Shown: positions 23,024 to 36,068, counted from the stretch's first letter. The stretch is 64,000 nt of DNA from Gnetum montanum (GCA_015680685.1 MNCI01033658.1:124001-188000), one strand, 5' to 3'. The notes: generated by a model from the letters alone, not told the origin. A program made the numbers and translations.

Positions 23024-23487
23024 CTGCAATCACACGGGGCCAATCATTATTAAGGTTATTTTTAAAGTTAGTTATACCTTACTACTTTCCTTAATTAATG
23101 ATCTTATTTTATCTTCATGTGATATTTCCCGAAAGATTGTGATAATGGGTCCTTTTTACTTAGGTGGTTTTTCAATTTAGTTTCCCGGTATACCTAGGGG
23201 TCAAATGATTTTTAGGCATAATTATTCTAAGTGTTAGAGTTAATTACCCTAATTGATTTCCTTTGGGCGATGATAAATTTCAAAAAATTTAGGTACTTTT
23301 CGACAAGTGTCCCTTCCCCATGACTAAGCTGAACACTCCAAGTTCAAGCAGGTTCAAATGGAATGAAATTGGAGCACTAGTGAGCTAGATAGAGTGAGAA
23401 AAGAAAGGGTCGCTCAATTGCAAGTCGCAGAGAAAAAAATGCAAAAAATCCCCTGTGTGAATGAAAAAATGATGCTAAGTGTTACTA

Positions 23488-23529
23488 GGGGGGGGGGGGG
23501 GGGGTGGGGGGGGGGGGGGGGGGGGGGGG
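23488..23529. repeat. G homopolymer tract, 42 nt with one T
   Basis: 41 G residues with a single T at 23505. It lies just downstream of the internal TATA box in the minus-strand sense (C-rich in the transcript). The length should be treated as uncertain, since homopolymers are prone to sequencing error. Confidence 0.9.
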
Positions 23530-23534
23530 TAACC

Positions 23535-23576
23535 TATTTATAGGTTACGGTGACACGATATTGCGTACGCGATATC
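23535..23576 (-). promoter_or_regulatory. Internal copy of the LTR-type promoter in element B
   Basis: TATAAATA (23535-23542, minus strand) and GATATTGCGTACGCGATATC (23557-23576) repeat the spacing seen in the LTRs (14 bp here, 18 bp in LTRs). The palindrome is one change from perfect. A pyrimidine-rich leader follows downstream (23370-23460). The rest of an LTR is not present around it. Confidence 0.55.
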
Positions 23577-23599
23577 ATGTCCCAAGTGACATGAGACAC

Positions 23600-24954
23600 C
23601 ATGAAAATACCAAATTTTTAAATGATTTTCTTGAAATTAACGTTGGAAATTGAGGACATTGGCTATGACCAAGATGTTCTAGGGAAATTTCATTAATTCA
23701 AAGGGAACCATTAATGATAATGGTGTGGATTTGATCAATAAAACCTTGGGTGGTAAGAAAAAGGAATATGTAATGGTACATTGGAACGTTGAAATTTAGA
23801 GGAATAATAGTAGGGAAAGAAAATCATTTAAAAATTAAGTTGAGTGTAAGAAATTGTGTGTGTGACCTATTTCCTAAGTGAAGATTACAAAAGATTACAT
23901 AAGTGGATCCTCCCCAAAGCAAGTTTCAACCAATAATGCCCTTGTGTAATCATGCTTAAAGTGTCCATGGGTACTAGAAGGGTTAAATGTAATCCACACT
24001 AACTCCACAAAACACAAACATGTAAATATCACCAGAATGAGGTGAGCATTCTATGCTACATGGGACACAAGTTACAATTACACGAATAGTGAGATGAGGA
24101 AAACTATAGAAAGGGATTGTAGAGATTGGGACATGAGGCAACTGACCCAGGGCACAATGAATCCTCCGTGAACGGCATGATTAATGTGTCATTAACCCAT
24201 CATTCCAAGATTAGGACCAAGTCCATTCCTCTAATCAGTGACATCACATTGTTTCATCCCATGATGAGCAACTATGAGAGTACCACAACAACAAGGTGTA
24301 CGATCACTTGGCATTTTTTTCAAGGGAGGAGTTACTTTTGTTTTGTGGCACTTTGTTTTTCTAATTTTTTTCTCTTTTTCTTTTCTCTTCAATGAATCCA
24401 GAGAAGCCACCAACCTTTAGGCATGTGTGCATGTCTTTCCAGTGGGACCCCCTAGAAAAGCATTGGATTTTGAGTGCCCTTTTGATTACTCTTGCTCCCA
24501 TTTTTTATTAGATCTACAAGGATCTTAGTACAACCACACTGCATGATAACTCTCACAGACGTTACCAAAGAGAATCCACGAGTTCCCTTGATGTCACATC
24601 CTTAATCATTCCCTCTTGGTACATCCTTCTTTATTCTAGGTACAATGAACATGAAATTAATTTTAAGTTTTAAAAATGTCAAGAATATCACTGTAACCTC
24701 AAATAGAACCTCTTATTTATAGAGTGGATAAGTGGATGTAATGGGCTCACTATTCCAAATAATTGATCGTACAAGACTTAATAACATAGAACACACCTCA
24801 ACCAACGATCCACATGAGTGTTTTATTCATAGATAATATTACTTACAAAAACATAAAAAGATAAAAACACGAAAAGATAAAAAGATAAAACAAAAAGTTG
24901 AAAAATGAAAAACTAAAAAAAAAATTGTAAAATTAAAAAAATGAAAATTATTTA
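23600..24954 (-). other. 3' untranslated part of element B
   Basis: Contains the TCCTCCCCAAAGCAAG block shared with A and C (23907). An A-rich run of AAAAGATAAAAA-type units lies at 24840-24955. Short ORFs at 24126-24413 have no supporting motif. Confidence 0.5.
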
Positions 24955-27219
24955 TTAATCTTGCTTGCTATTAGCTAAATGGTTGAGGATGGCAAGGATT
25001 AATAATTGACAGCAGGGATCCTTGCATGTTGGACGTATTCTGGCTTGGTCATATTTACCCCATCGGGTTTCACACACTTGATTATAGTAAGCATAGTGGG
25101 GAACTTTATACGATGTAGTTCCTAGATAATGAGTTGACCCACTATGATGTTTGAGACTGTTAGATGGTATGCAAGGATTAGGATGATGCCTCTCATGGTT
25201 GTGTTCATTGGGACAAATTGTTGTTGGAGTGTGAGTTGGTGGCCCTAATAAAGTTACATGAGGCATTGGATTTGAAGATGAGGGTGCACCACAGGGTTGT
25301 ACTTGTGCTAAGTTGGAGGATGCAGTGGCCTCGGAATTATATTGTCCCTTCTTATGGTTGTGTTTAAAGAAGGGGTGCTTTGGATGTTGAGGAGGTTTCT
25401 CACTACTGTTGGTAGTATTAGCACAAGTAACGTTCGTGGGTTGTTGCTCTGGTGCAGACACCTTAGGAACAGTTGGTGGCACTGTGGAAGGAGGGAAAGG
25501 ATGAGAATGTTGAAAGTTAGGAGGAATATAAGGTGCACAAGGTGGTGGTTGTGTTGGAGGCATGTGTTGATAGTATTGAGGAGAATGGTACTATGGTGAG
25601 ATAGAGTATGGTGGCCTAGTTGGAGAAACAAGATGTCGAACTTGATAAGTGTTTGGATTCAAATAATATGAAGGGTGTCTCCAATATAGGGATGGTTTCC
25701 TCCACGACTGGGATTGTTGCCACTATGATCAAACATAATATCTCTATATGAACTCTAGGTGTAGCATGCTTCCCCAATGCTCTTGTAAATGTAACAATAT
25801 TGAGCATTGGCTCTTGGGGTGATTATACAGGCATATGTTTCATTCATATGTATGATTAGTAGTTGAGCACTTATTCCTTTCATTCTTTGTCTCTGAATGT
25901 CTAATGTTTTGTCCTGTTTCTTAGGTTGTCAAAACTCTATCTCCAATAATGTTGATAAATTCTTCACACTTTTGATACGTCCATTCCAACATCTTATTGA
26001 TCTTTGCCTCAAATTATTATAATGTTTGTTGTATTGGAAAAGATGATGTTTCCACCTTGAGATTGGTTTATTTCTCCTTTTTATGATCATGGACCTTTGG
26101 TAAGTTGAGATTTTGGTCCCGTTGATGTTTTTCAACACTCTTCCATCTAGCTAATTCTCCTTCTTCTTTTGCTACCCGTTTAATGAGCTCTTGGACTTGA
26201 TGGGTTTGTAGTTCGTATAGTTGACCTTGGGCATACATTCCTAAGGTCTCTCTTATTTCATTACGTAGCCCATCAATGATATGGTACATTAGCCTTTCCT
26301 TGGAAAACCCATGGCCTGGATAGTTGTTTAATATTGCATAATATCTTTCTAAGGCCATGTCCAAGGGTTCATGTTATGCTTGTTTCCATCCTTGGATTTG
26401 TTTCCTCAAGGCTAACACTCTTGCACAGGTTTGATATTTTTCATTAAAGACTTCTACCATTGTTGACCAATGTCGTATTGAATTTGGTTTTAATGATCTA
26501 TACCATACTTTTGCTTGGTCAACGAGTGTCATAGGGAAGAGCTTAAGTTTTTTCCACCCGTTATCAATGTTATTCCATGTGTAGGCATTGTAGAAGGCTT
26601 GTAAATGTTGATATAGGTCTAAATCATAGCCTCCTAAGAAATTAGGGAAGTTGTTTAAATTACGCTTGGGTAGACGGCTCTCTTTATGATGCCTACGGGA
26701 GATTTGAACAGCCTCTTGTATTGGTGTTAGGCTCTTAGTGGCTAGTTGGGATTCATCATCACTAAGTAGGTTGTGAGTTTGTAAGTTGGGATGATGTTGC
26801 CTTTGTTTATGTTGGCGTTCTTGATTTTCTTTGTGAGCTCGATTTTTAGTTCTATGCCGATCCCTTGAAAGATAGTCATCCATGTCACAATGTCATGTTG
26901 AAGGAGTAGAGGAAGAGAAGGAACTGTAAAACTTGTTATGACTTTTGTAAGTCTTCCAATCATCCCCAAGTAAGTTCCTGTTAGTTATTGAGAAGGTCCT
27001 AGGCCTTTCGGGCCTCCTTGTTCTATGGGATGTCTCATCCTCACTAGAGGTGTTAGAGTTGGATGACGAGAGTCTTTGAGTATTGTTGGGGTGTTCATAA
27101 ACATAGGGGACTCCTGCATAAGGTTGAGTACTCCAATATTCATTGTCATCCAATTTTTTGATTCTCCAATGAACTGCTTCACCATATGTGACATTATTAT
27201 AGTCTTGTAGGAGAGGCAT
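24955..27219 (-). pseudogene. Athila-like gag polyprotein, decayed in one frame
   Basis: Gag forms the particle that packages element RNA. From MPLLQDYNN at 27219 one minus frame can be followed for 755 codons to the stop at 24955, broken by in-frame stops near 26893, 26374, 26065 and several at 25600-26000. Codons about 170-280 are a retrotransposon gag domain: FPNFLGGYDLDLYQHLQAFY, LFPMTLVDQAKVWYRSL, NEKYQ, then MDMALERYYAILNNYPGHGF and an ELIKRVAKEEGELARW helix. The C-terminal third (25563-24955) is Pro/His/Asn-rich. No protease follows, unlike element C. The TAA at 26374 replaces a likely CAA. Confidence 0.8.
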
Positions 27220-27334
27220 GGTTGTGAAATTGTGTGTGAATTCATATGTGAATTTCTGTAATTATTTCTTCTTAAAAGATATACCATTAATTCCTATATA
27301 GTGACCTTGTATGATATAACTAATCTAAATAACT

Positions 27335-27360
27335 AGCACCATCCCTGATAATGGCGCTAA
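27335..27360 (-). promoter_or_regulatory. Primer-binding site of element B, tRNA-Asp type
   Basis: Minus strand TTAGCGCCATTATCAGGGAT begins at the LTR edge and resembles the Athila-type site TGGCGCCGTTGCCGGGGA with a few transitions. Confidence 0.7.
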
Positions 27361-28223
27361 TGATGAGTGGCGAGGTACCCTTACACTCAACCATACGAAT
27401 ACGAGCATTTTCACATGCGATCCAGTCAAACTCTGCAGATGGACTAGTTGGGGCACCTAGACAGTTAGCCTTAGGTCGTAGTTTTCTATCTTCCCACTTG
27501 GACTAGTATTATAATTATCACGTATGGTTTAGTCCAGAGTGAGGTGTATGATGTGGTTCCTAATCTAACGCTACTCCTGAAGGCAATAGAAAGAAAGTAA
27601 TATTAACTAATCTACGAGAAAGGGTAAGAGAATCTAATGTAGCCTAAGTGAGATGAGAATCCATTCCTTGATCATCCGTACACATCTTGGACTTCATGCA
27701 TGACTACCACTAGGATTACCAAGCATAGATCCTAGGTACGCTACTGGGTTACCAAGTAGTCACACTTAAATGCTCATAATCAAGTCGTACTCATTCCACG
27801 TCTTAACATGAGATAAGGGTGAGAGAGAGATTAACTAGGAAAGTAGTAAATAACAATTGATTAAATAAATAACAAAGTGAATGTTGCAATGATGAAGTAA
27901 TCTCAATATTTATTTCTAGTCATGTGCATGTCCAAGTACATCACACTCGAATAAAGGATGTTGTACAATTACATTCACCACATTGTGGGCATACACTGGA
28001 AAATATTCTTACTCTAGAGGGATAAAACTGCTAGAGTCTAGCTACAATCTAATCTATGTTTTGAAACAAGGAAGAGCCACCTCTTATTTATAGAACTGGC
28101 AGTAGGCTGTAATATCGTGTATGCCATATCGCAGGGAAAGATGCGATATCGGGTATGTGATATCATGACCCATGCAATATCACGGCAGACGCGATATCAC
28201 GTACACGATATCACATCCCATCA
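27361..28223 (-). repeat. 5' LTR of element B
   Basis: 863 bp. TATA box at 28085-28092 (minus strand). Palindrome copies at 28111-28130, 28145-28164 and 28193-28212 in U3. This LTR would drive the gag transcript leftward. Confidence 0.9.
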
Positions 28224-30456
28224 ATAATAGTAGGCTCTAGAGCATTCTTATAAACTGAGGGTTTTAGACATGCATGGTGTAGAAGGTTGAGGTAGGTGAT
28301 TTAGAATGTCATGGAGGAGGGGGCATAGTACATGGTACATTTCTAGACATGTAGTGTTAGAGGGTATGACACCACAGAAGAAATATGATGCAAGAGTAGG
28401 ATATTTCATCCAAGCATCATAGGTTAGTGGTGGTGACACTAGAGGATTAGGGAAAAATGATGCATACAAGCATGTGAAGGTGATAATATTAGTTAAAAGA
28501 AATAGGGTTTGAGAATAGGGTATGTAGTATAAGGGTTTAATAGGATCATTAAAGAAAAAAGTGGTAAGGATAAGCATGGTTGAAAGGTCAGCATAGATCA
28601 ATGATGGTGTTGTGATGTGTAGCCCCCTACATGAGTGGATGCATAAGGAAGGAGGTTTCAAGACATGACATTTTTGTAGATTGAAGTAGAGAGGGTTCAT
28701 GGAAGAGTTGAGGGACATGAGGGTTTCTAAGGATTACATGGCCCTAGCAAGGCACACATAGTCACACATAAGTCTATGCAACATATGCTTGCGCATGTGT
28801 AGCCTTGCATAGGCTATGGCATGTGAATTGATATATTACTTGCTATTTATTTTAAATAATTTTTATTTTTATTTTTAATAATAAATTTTTTAATTTAAAT
28901 TGTTTTAAATTTTTTTTAGTTTTTTAATTTTTATAGTTTTAAAAATAAAAATTTACTAGGCACCATAGTGATTCTAGTATCAATGTCACCTGTGTGGATT
29001 GGAAGAAATAGAGTTTTAGCCAAGTGTGGAGTCATGATGCTTAAATTATTAGGTTCAATTAAGAAGAAAGTCATTTTTTGGAGGAATGGATGCTTTTGGT
29101 TCTAGAGATTGTTTGGACATATTTATCAAGAAGTTTGATGTTATATCTAGACTTCAAGATGCATTCCTTGATCCTTATTTTTTGTATTGAGTAGTTCAAG
29201 TTTTAGGCTGGGTTAATGTAGGTAACGCTAATGTTGAATGACAATGTCATCTACCATCACATCACCTATCTTGACCTAGCTTATTTTGAGCCCTAGAAGC
29301 CAAAAATGAAGCACGTGATTATGCAATTCATATTTTCCACAAAAGATTATCCTTGCCTAAGCTATATTCAATGACTTAAGTAGATTAATGACATATGATC
29401 TTAGGATAAAATAGTTTTTAGTTTAGAATAACAATGTATTTTTATGTTGATTACATAGCTTATGGTTTTCATATGATGTCCTAAGTAGGTAGAATAACTG
29501 TTAATGTTTTTCTTAATATGTTAATTAATGTTTTACATTTTTATTTTTTAATTTTATGTTATGTTTAAGTCTCACCTTATGAAAGATAAATTTTGATTTT
29601 TTATTTTGATGTGTAGAGATGACACAAGGCACAAATTGATGATCATCAATCCCACGTACTTCCTTATTTTTGATGTGAATACAAAAATTAGTAGGAAGGT
29701 CAAGATAGTCTATACTATAAATGAGAGCCCAATCTACCCTACCTAAATATGTTTGAGGCTTGGAGCAAGGAGATTCATAGATCTTTGTGTGGAGAATTTT
29801 CACATACTTCTATGGATCTTACTTTTCTTAAGGATAGTATCGCATGCCTTGAAGGGTATCAACATAGGGATTAGTCCTTATTTATTGGGCTATGTGATCT
29901 AGGAGGCCTCAAATGTTGATATTATGGTTGACGAGGATGGGATGACAAGGGAGATCTAGCAAAAGGAGTCGGATTAGCTATGGAGAGGCTACCCATAACA
30001 AAATTTCAACATTGACTACACATTTTTATTATTCATGTAGTGCATTAAAATTTTATTCAATTTGTCTAGCCTCATGTTATGGTCTTTAGGTAAGTTGATA
30101 TATTTTTCTACATTTTAAGAATGAGTGATGAGTTTATTATCTAGTAATGCTATGTATGTCCTATTATGTTAAGGTTTGAGGATCTAGCTAAGGAAGATTT
30201 CTACTTGGAGAGGCTTGAGATGATGCTTTATGAGATCAATCTTGGAGATAAATAATACTTTCTAGTTTTCAAGAGATTTCCCAATGAGATGAACTGCACG
30301 AGAGATCATAGATGATAAACAAAACTTGAGAATGTTGATTTGGTTCATGATTTACATGATAAGAAGGATATGAGCTTAGAGGTTGAGTGATTAAAAGGTT
30401 CTAGTATTTTTTTGAGTTCAAAATATAATCTTAAAAAATGTGAGCATAATCCTTTT
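28224..30456. other. Decayed spacer, no gene assigned
   Basis: 28224-28740 is purine-biased with a 156-codon minus ORF (28248-28718) lacking known motifs; it is probably an effect of composition. 28840-28965 is almost pure AT. 29000-30450 has scattered short ORFs in both strands (for example 29525-29803 minus, basic, unrecognised). Confidence 0.4.
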
Positions 30457-32329
30457 GTTGGCGACTGTTTGGGACGCGACTGCCAATGAGTGTCCTTGAA
30501 TAGGATTTAGGTGCCTGCTGGTCTCTGGCAACACCAAGGCCCAGATACCTCCAAATAAACTCAGTAGTTAATGTGAGTATGTGTGTATGTGATATTGCGG
30601 TGTGTGGTTGTGTGAAATGTAACGATTGCGTTGTGTGTAAACTACAAATGACTTACTTTAAAGAGATTCAGCCAACTTTGCCAAGTACTGTGAGTTGTTG
30701 AGAGTTTCCTATTTTGTTCAACTGCCTAGTCTATGTGGTCCTTATAATACCTACTTGTAACAAATAAAATTTTGTTAAAACATTTGAGCACAACTCTACA
30801 AATCTACTCCTAATTTTCCCCAGAGAAAGAGATAGTTTCACAAGAAAACTAGAAATAGAACAAGATTCGATGGAAATAGATAGAAAAGAAAAGAAAGCAG
30901 ATTTGTGTAGACCTCAAATATTTCAACAAGGTAAAATGACACGAGTAAACACTTCGTAATAAAGCTATCCCAAATTCAATATCTACGAATTGTTCAAACT
31001 TCCAAGGCTCAAACAAGCAATATCTTCAAGACAATCCTACTATGCTACCAAAAATTGCTGCGTAAACTACCACGTACGAGACTCCATTTTGACTAGATAA
31101 TAGATGTCAACGATTGCATTCAAACAGAACCTTTAAAAGACTTGACAATTTCTGATTGAAATACCACGGGAATTCACTTTAAAGATAAAAAGAAGCTATT
31201 CTGGTCCCATCAAAATACCAAAGATTTTCTGAACCCTCTCGACTACTGAATTGTTCAACGGCGTGACTACAAACAGAGGCTCTCTTACAACAATCCCAAT
31301 AGCAGTTCCCACACGTTGCACAATAACGAAATTTACTACTAAAATGCTCTTAAGGCTTTTAAACACAAGCGCTTCTATGGCAAAATTTTAATAGAAATTT
31401 TTATCGGGCAACAAGAACAATAAGAGCAATCTAAAAATCCCAAAATTACTTGCCAAGGATGATACTATCTAAACCACTAGCTAAACAATTTAAACAAAAC
31501 AAAAATAAAACATAACTCACAGGACTATGAAAAAGAGGTTGAAATCTTTCCTTTAGCAAACCATCTTACAAGCAATCATCTTTACAAATCTTCTTTACAA
31601 ATGCTCTTCTCAAGACCCCAAAGTGAGAGCCTAAGTGCTAGCTAATAGCTTTACAAATTATGATATCCAAAAATGTGATGTATGCGACCTCCCCCCAAAA
31701 AGTCCCTTTTTTCTCCTTGACCCCTGAAGCCTTTTTATAGGGTTCCAAGGTAGGTAGGGAAGTTACATATTCAAAAATATCTTACCTAACTTCTCTCCCA
31801 AGTAACTTGCCCAACAAGTTAGGGAGTATTAACTTAGGAAGTTAGGAAGTTAGGAGATAAATATTGCTTTTGAAAAATAAATCCAATAATTTCATATAAT
31901 TGTTTACAATTATAGCTTTAATAGCGTTTCATTTTTTTCTTGTTTTAAAATTTTGAAGAATGCTTATTGGAGTTCTTAGTGATTTTATAAACAAGGTGAT
32001 AACATAATATCTACCTTGGCATAAATGTTGCTGGTACCTTAATCCTAAATAATTCATGTGCACTTTCACCTATATGAAAATGGCTAGAAAATTTAAATTC
32101 GAAATATCAAGCCCGAATGTGAAGGCGCTAGGTCTGGAAATGCCAGCAACTAATTCAAATTATCTTGCCCTGCCAAAAATTGTTACCAACAACTGCCATC
32201 ACGGGAGAAAGCTTAGCCACCATGTTAGGAAATGTCGCCCTGTGTCCCGTAAGATTCTGCAACTATTCTAACCTTCACCTCTTAGAAGTGCTCTTCCGGT
32301 TTTGATGATTATATAGAAATTTTGCAAGG
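30457..32329. other. Moderate-GC spacer, no gene assigned
   Basis: GC content rises compared with the left side at about 30457, where TTGGCGACTGTTTGGGAC occurs. A short GTTAGGAA repeat is at 31838-31855. No ORF of note apart from 32056-32271 (71 codons, unrecognised). Confidence 0.35.
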
Positions 32330-32889
32330 TGTTTTATCCTTGAGCAGAGAAAATTCGTATCCACCGCTGCCGTCGTCGAAGCCAGTGTTGTCGTGCTTCA
32401 AGGAGAAGCTTCCGCTGGATCTGTGAAATATGGAACTGCCACCGCCCTCGCTGTACGTGGACGAGGCATCTCTGGGTCGATCAAACCCTCAATCACACCT
32501 GGAAACCCTATCAATCCCGGATGAGGTGAAGACTTGCTTCTTTGCCCACTGGCTACGCCTCCCTCTACTAGATCTTTGCCTTCCTCAGCCAGATCTAGTC
32601 AAAGCCGAGGTCGTACCCGCCACACACGCGATTGAGGCTTCTTTTCCATCTGCCGCTGACTTCTTATCCGTCGCTATGCATCCTCCCGCTGCTGGCCATC
32701 TATCCTCCACTCATGCGCAGTCCTCCCTCACAGGTTCTGGAAGTATTCCTTGAGAATCTGGAGCCATTTATGGTGATGCCGATGCCCAAGGTGACACCCA
32801 AGCCCAAGCCGATGCCGACGTCTCTGATATTTTTGCTGTTTTATTCGATTTTTTCTACAACAGAAACCTTCTCATCCTTTGTTAATTAA
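32330..32889 (+). CDS. GC-rich ORF island, possible gene fragment
   Basis: An abrupt GC-rich patch in AT-rich DNA. A 107-residue plus ORF (32430-32753) starts MELPPPSLYVDEASLGRSN and is rich in Pro, Ser, Leu and Ala. An overlapping plus frame (32632-32889) is also open. A related frame extends upstream to about 32345 with one stop (TGA at 32424). This looks like the first exon or a captured piece of a host gene, or an LTR leader. I do not recognise the protein, and no intron boundary or terminal repeat was found. Confidence 0.3.
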
Positions 32890-33857
32890 ATTTACTGAAT
32901 GAAATTCAAAACCTGTTGGTAATCCATTCATGAGGTCTTCTGCATGCTTCCAACTCTTAAGTGGACCTTAATAATCCATTATTCAACATTAGCGGGGAGT
33001 ATGCTTTTTACGGTAAATAATTTCATCCTTTGTTTGTTATTCCAATCTCCAATAAAGGCATTTTAATCTTGCTTTCCAAGAAGGCCTCAACATCAAAATT
33101 ATTTACCAGTGGATGTTTCTTCAAAAATACCCATCAACTCACAATACTAAACTGCAAATTTACAACCAGGGATTGTGCTAATTTTAAATAAAATATCCCA
33201 ATTGTTCCATGGAATGGCCAAATGTGCCAACACCGTTATTATGTTGTGATTTTATGTATATGTATTTTCATCATGGTAATGTTGATGTTGATGTCAATGT
33301 TTATGTTCTATAGATAAGATTAAGACTACAAGGGTTGTAAATAGTAATATAGATTAACATTATTAATACTTCATTGAGTTACTAGTGGTTGATGAGTGGG
33401 AAGGGAAGAAAATAACTTGACATCTTTTCCTAGGTATGGTTACTGCCTTTCTTTACTTTAATATCACCTATCATTTCTCCTACAAATGCTATTATTATTG
33501 TGAATTGTTAATCAAGACAACAAAAGTCATTTGTATTCCATGTGCACAACAAAGAGGTGATCTTATAATGGAACAAAGGCATCCTATAATATTAGGTTGG
33601 GTTTACTAATAAAGAAAGATTAAGGATTGGATGTAGTACACAGTTAAGGATGAAAGCATTATACATTGTGTGAACCAAGATTGGATTGAGATGTATCATC
33701 TCTTCATTAACAAGATCATATTCAAAAAAATTATGAAAGGTGAGCTTATGATTGATCAACCCACATAGAGGAGAAGGTGGTCAAGGACCTAGACAACATT
33801 AGCTTAAATATTCAAAATGGTTTTAGCAACTAAGTAAACTATATTTTTTGCTATGGT
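32890..33857. other. AT-rich spacer, no gene seen
   Basis: No coding or repeat signal recognised. Confidence 0.4.
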
Positions 33858-36068
33858 ATGGTGAGGTGCTTCATAGAGTTAGTCACTTGTATCACCCATG
33901 AGGAAGAGAAATTTCTCAGTAAAGAAGACTTTCCATCATTTTTGTGCCAACATATGATTAGCATCATGATGATCTTTCCATATAATATGGGAGGTCCACT
34001 ACATACTAGCTCAATGAAGAAGATTTGGAAGTATGCTAGAGGCATGTATCATGAAGGCTAGGGCTATAAGAAGCTACAAGTTGATGATGTTGAAGCTTCA
34101 AGTGCTTATGATTTGGAGGAGAAAAAGTTAAGATTTCAAACTACAAGATTGCTAGAGAAGCAAGGTAATAATAAGTTATTTTTATGACTTTTTAAGGTTT
34201 TTTCTATTTTGATTTAGTTATATATTTATATATTTTTGTTTTTATGAATATATTAACAATTACTTTGGATACCCAAAAAAACTAATAGAGAGGATGTAAC
34301 CAAGGTAGAGGTTAAAAGAAAAGGAAAGAAAGAATTAAAAGCCAAATTATTGCTAGAAAAGCAACAAGAAGCTACTAGCAAGGGTGAGGAGGAGGACATG
34401 GTTAGAAGATTGATAGAGCAATGGTCTAATGTTGAGTTAGATGATGATGCAAGTGAGGATTTAAGAACTAGCACATAGAGTATCCAATAGGGCACAACCT
34501 TATTGATGAATCATTTAGATTCTTATAATCTTTCAAAGCCTAATAAAGTGTTAAAAATCTATCTAGGTCATGGTTTGGATGACATAGATGATAATGCGGT
34601 GTCATTTCTTACTAGAGTTCCTAGCTTTTTCCTTGTAGGGAGGTACCCATTTTGGATAAGGCTAGAAAGAAATGATCTATAGAAAAACCATTATAAGGGG
34701 ATAAGATATTATTTGGTAATTTACCATGACTCTTAGTTAATTTTTTAAATATACTTTTTCTTTTATTTTTTAACTATTTAATTTGATATTATTTCTATTT
34801 TAGTGGGTATGTGCATATTTATAGAGTTAATACAGATGTTTTGGGAAAATATTAATAAGGAAGAGTAGATAAATGGAATGGTGGAATGCTTTATAAAGAA
34901 GCTAAGAGTCATAATAAATACTAGTAAGTTTGTTTCCATGTTATTGATAATTTTGATGCTAGTAACTAGTTGATATGTTGTTAAGATGATGAGTGGATTA
35001 TATTGTAGATATCTATATTACTATATATCTTGATAAATAATTAGTTATAGATTATAATATTTACATCCAAAAATTTAAACATCCTAAGGTTTAGGAGAGT
35101 ATGGATGTGTGAGTAAGTAATGGATTGGAGATGACTTTTCATGCTATGAAGCAAACCAATGCTAATGTTGATTTGATGATGGAGTTGGTGACCAATAGGA
35201 AAGATAACAAGAAGTTTGTGGTATAGTTGATGTGACTGTAAGAGAAGTTGGAGAATCTAACAACTAATTTGTATAGGAGCAAGGTTATATATCATAATAC
35301 TAAGGCTTCTTCCTCATAGAAGTTGTGTGAGACTCATGATTTCCTAGTGGCTACACAAAATATTCAGTAGTGAAAGGTATTGACCATGGAGAGGTTAAGC
35401 ATAAAGGTTAAGGATAATTATGCTACCTAGAAATATTGGAGGTACTAGCAAAAGGGAAGGAATATGTTTAAAAGAAACAAGGTTTAATTCCTACAAAATA
35501 GCTTAATAAAGAAAAGATAGCTAGGAGGATAAGAGATCTATTGATAAAGAAGATGGAAGCTAGTAAAGTATTATGATTCATGTCAAGAAGATTAGAAAGC
35601 CATTGCTTGGATTGATGGAGGAAAAGGATGATAGGAATGAAAGAGAGGTTAGTGTAGGTTATCCTATTATTATATTAGAGATGCCAAATGTTGACCTAGA
35701 TGACTTTAGATGGAAAAGTTTCACTAATTACTAGATTACTAAGAAGCTAATAGAAGAATATGAATAGGAAAAAATTATTAGAACATTAGAGATAGAAGGT
35801 GGAGAAGGTAGAAAAAGTCAGGGTGATGCATTGATGGTTAAGGAAAATGATTTTAATTAATAAGTTTGTGTTGATTTTTATAGCTCATGTATCTATTTCT
35901 ATAGTTTTAATTATCTCTATTTTTTATTCATGTACATATGTGTGTGTGTGTAGTTTATTAATGTTTGTGTGTTTACTTATTTTTATAGATGTGGATGCAC
36001 TAGGAGCTTTAGTAAGTGGGACTATGGAAAAGGCATTTTCTACCAATGGTTTGGACACAAGTGGCTAA
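33858..36068 (+). pseudogene. Unassigned decayed ORF, charged and coiled-coil-like
   Basis: A succession of open stretches on the plus strand. 33858-34061 (67 codons) runs on past its stop into KKLQVDDVEASSAYDLEEKK. About 34258-34730 reads as a Lys/Glu-rich helix (RKGKKELKAKLLLEKQQEAT, then EEDMVRRLIEQWSNVELDDD) followed by LNHLDSYNLSKPNKVL-like text. 35120-35360 reads EMTFHAMKQTNANVDLMMEL and further helix. 35847-36068 begins with a hydrophobic segment. The pieces do not share one frame. No gag, pol or transposase motif is visible. It is probably an old element ORF, and I assign no function. Confidence 0.3.

Larger units (their letters stand above)
21849..28223 (-). mobile_element. Element B: Athila-like gag-only LTR retrotransposon
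   Basis: Complete minus-strand element of 6.4 kb with two LTRs of about 865 bp, a tRNA-Asp-type primer site, gag, and a purine tract (TCATGGGGGTA) beside the left LTR. There is no protease, RT, RNase H or integrase, so it fits the gag-only class of non-autonomous LTR elements. Flanking 5-mers are ATGGT and ATAAT, a possible target duplication with two G-to-A changes. The LTRs differ mainly by transitions. Confidence 0.85.

Noticed and set aside
28248-28718. 156-codon minus ORF
   Set aside because: Composition-driven, no motif, and it lies in the same type of purine-biased DNA as the left flank of element B.
30457-30476. TTGGCGACTGTTTGGGAC as a possible gypsy primer-binding site
   Set aside because: No LTR end, partner LTR or purine tract could be matched to it.
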